Shown: piece after piece, positions 44,790 to 45,245 of the stretch
How the letters are laid out: each line of letters begins with the position of its first letter
How positions within the stretch are numbered: the stretch's first letter is position 1
IMG/VR virus record: IMGVR_UViG_3300028176_000007
Span: 1-45,245 of that record
Reading direction: 5' to 3' (one strand)
Source: a virus
Length of the DNA stretch: 45,245 bases
Translations under genes and position numbers: made by a program
Notes under the pieces: model-generated
Seen by the model: only the letters and a program-made list of their open reading frames with translations
The model's database searches: none
What the model was told of the DNA's origin: nothing

Positions 44790-45245
44790 TATATTCGCCC
44801 TCTTAAATAATCCTCAAATTCTTTCTTAGCACCCTGTAAAATAATATTGTAGTGATTTATCTGTGCCGTGTATTTCTGCTGGTCTAAATTATACTTGGTC
44901 GAAGCGTTCTGCACTTCGGATGAATAAGATTGTAACTGCCCAAGATATTTTTCCAATTTATCTTTATATAAAGCTATTGAAGCATTTAATGTCTGCGCTT
45001 CATTTTGAAGATTTAAGTCAGTAGTCTTGTTAGCGCTTAACATTAGGCGTTCTTGGTCTAACTCGGATTGTCTGATTGCTTTCTTAACCGTTGATTGATA
45101 TTCAGCGTCCTCTTTCTGGAAATCATTTAATTCATTCTGAATATCTAACTGATATTGATTTAATTCGGTTTGTCTTAACGTAATCCACTTGTCGAGATTC
45201 GTTTTATACTGCTGGACTTCTTTATTTACGGATAATTGGAACAAC
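44789..45245 (-). CDS. C-terminal 152 codons of the virion protein that starts at 1643
   Basis: Frame continues from position 1 with the codon A-A (positions 2,1) plus G (45,245), giving Lys then 'LFQLSVNKEVQQYKTNLDK'. Nothing here looks like a genuine start: a TTG at 45,244 exists but has no ribosome site. The region is coiled coil with an 'EYQSTVKKAIRQSELDQERL' module that repeats one in the first part of the gene ('VYRSTVQTAIKNAEFDQERL'). The joined reading frame is exactly 700 codons with stop. Confidence 0.85.
   Translation of the reverse strand, partial: LFQLSVNKEVQQYKTNLDKWITLRQTELNQYQLDIQNELNDFQKEDAEYQSTVKKAIRQSELDQERLMLSANKTTDLNLQNEAQTLNASIALYKDKLEKYLGQLQSYSSEVQNASTKYNLDQQKYTAQINHYNIILQGAKKEFEDYLRGRI
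45126..45228 (-). repeat. 103-bp exact direct repeat, copy B
   Basis: Identical to positions 19-121; see copy A. In the circle they are adjacent, 138 bp apart, in the same reading frame. Short enough to be resolved by normal reads, so the circle closure can be trusted moderately. Confidence 0.85.

Noticed and set aside
1-45245. tRNA genes, integrase, lysogeny repressor
   Set aside because: I looked for cloverleaf patterns, tyrosine or serine recombinase motifs and a CI-like repressor and saw none; the RHH protein at 14,683 is not enough to claim lysogeny.

Overview
The window reads as one complete, circularly permuted genome of a short-tailed (podovirus-like) bacteriophage of 45,245 bp, cut open inside a virion gene. 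The frame that leaves position 1 on the minus strand re-enters at 45,245 without a break and gives one protein of 699 residues. The late operon is also continuous only if the ends are joined: terminase, portal, scaffold, capsid, adaptor, tail hub, ejection proteins, fibres, lysis. The host is probably in the Bacteroidota/Ignavibacteriota (FCB) group. Several virion proteins start with Sec signal peptides whose cleavage site is followed by Gln, as in the Bacteroidota 'Q-rule', and the C-terminus of the protein at 27,937 resembles proteins of Bacteroidota phages. The genes nevertheless have strong Shine-Dalgarno sites and sigma70-like promoters (TTGACA/TTGCAN-17-TATATT), so a host close to but outside classical Bacteroidia is possible. 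I see no integrase and no clear repressor, so the phage looks virulent.

Layout. On the minus strand, from 11.9 kb down to 1 and then from 45.2 kb down to 28 kb, lies the packaging, head, tail, ejection, fibre and lysis module. From 28 kb to 24.8 kb there is a lysozyme and a train of small overlapping genes ending with a metallophosphoesterase. From 24.5 kb to 17.1 kb is the early DNA module: RecT, YqaJ exonuclease, NinB, SSB, HNH, replication initiator, DnaB helicase, NinG. An iteron array and an A-rich tract inside the initiator gene look like a lambda-type origin. From 17.1 to 15.0 kb is a 2 kb foreign-looking stretch of very small genes separated by GC-rich imperfect palindromes that match integron attC sites in several independent ways. 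From 14.95 to 14.1 kb there is an RHH regulator and two small genes. Between 12.2 and 14.1 kb is the only plus-strand block: four small genes, then a hammerhead ribozyme with a complete conserved core, then a gene-free stretch of repeated hairpins.

The two most unusual parts are the type I hammerhead ribozyme at 13,730-13,783 with the structured non-coding region behind it, and the attC-like cassette array at 15.0-17.1 kb carried by a phage without an integron integrase. Also notable are a promoter-hairpins-terminator unit at 20,831-20,975 that looks like a small RNA or attenuator, and signal peptides on three virion proteins. About twelve real genes here are shorter than 60 codons and were found from Shine-Dalgarno sites, stop/start overlaps and context.
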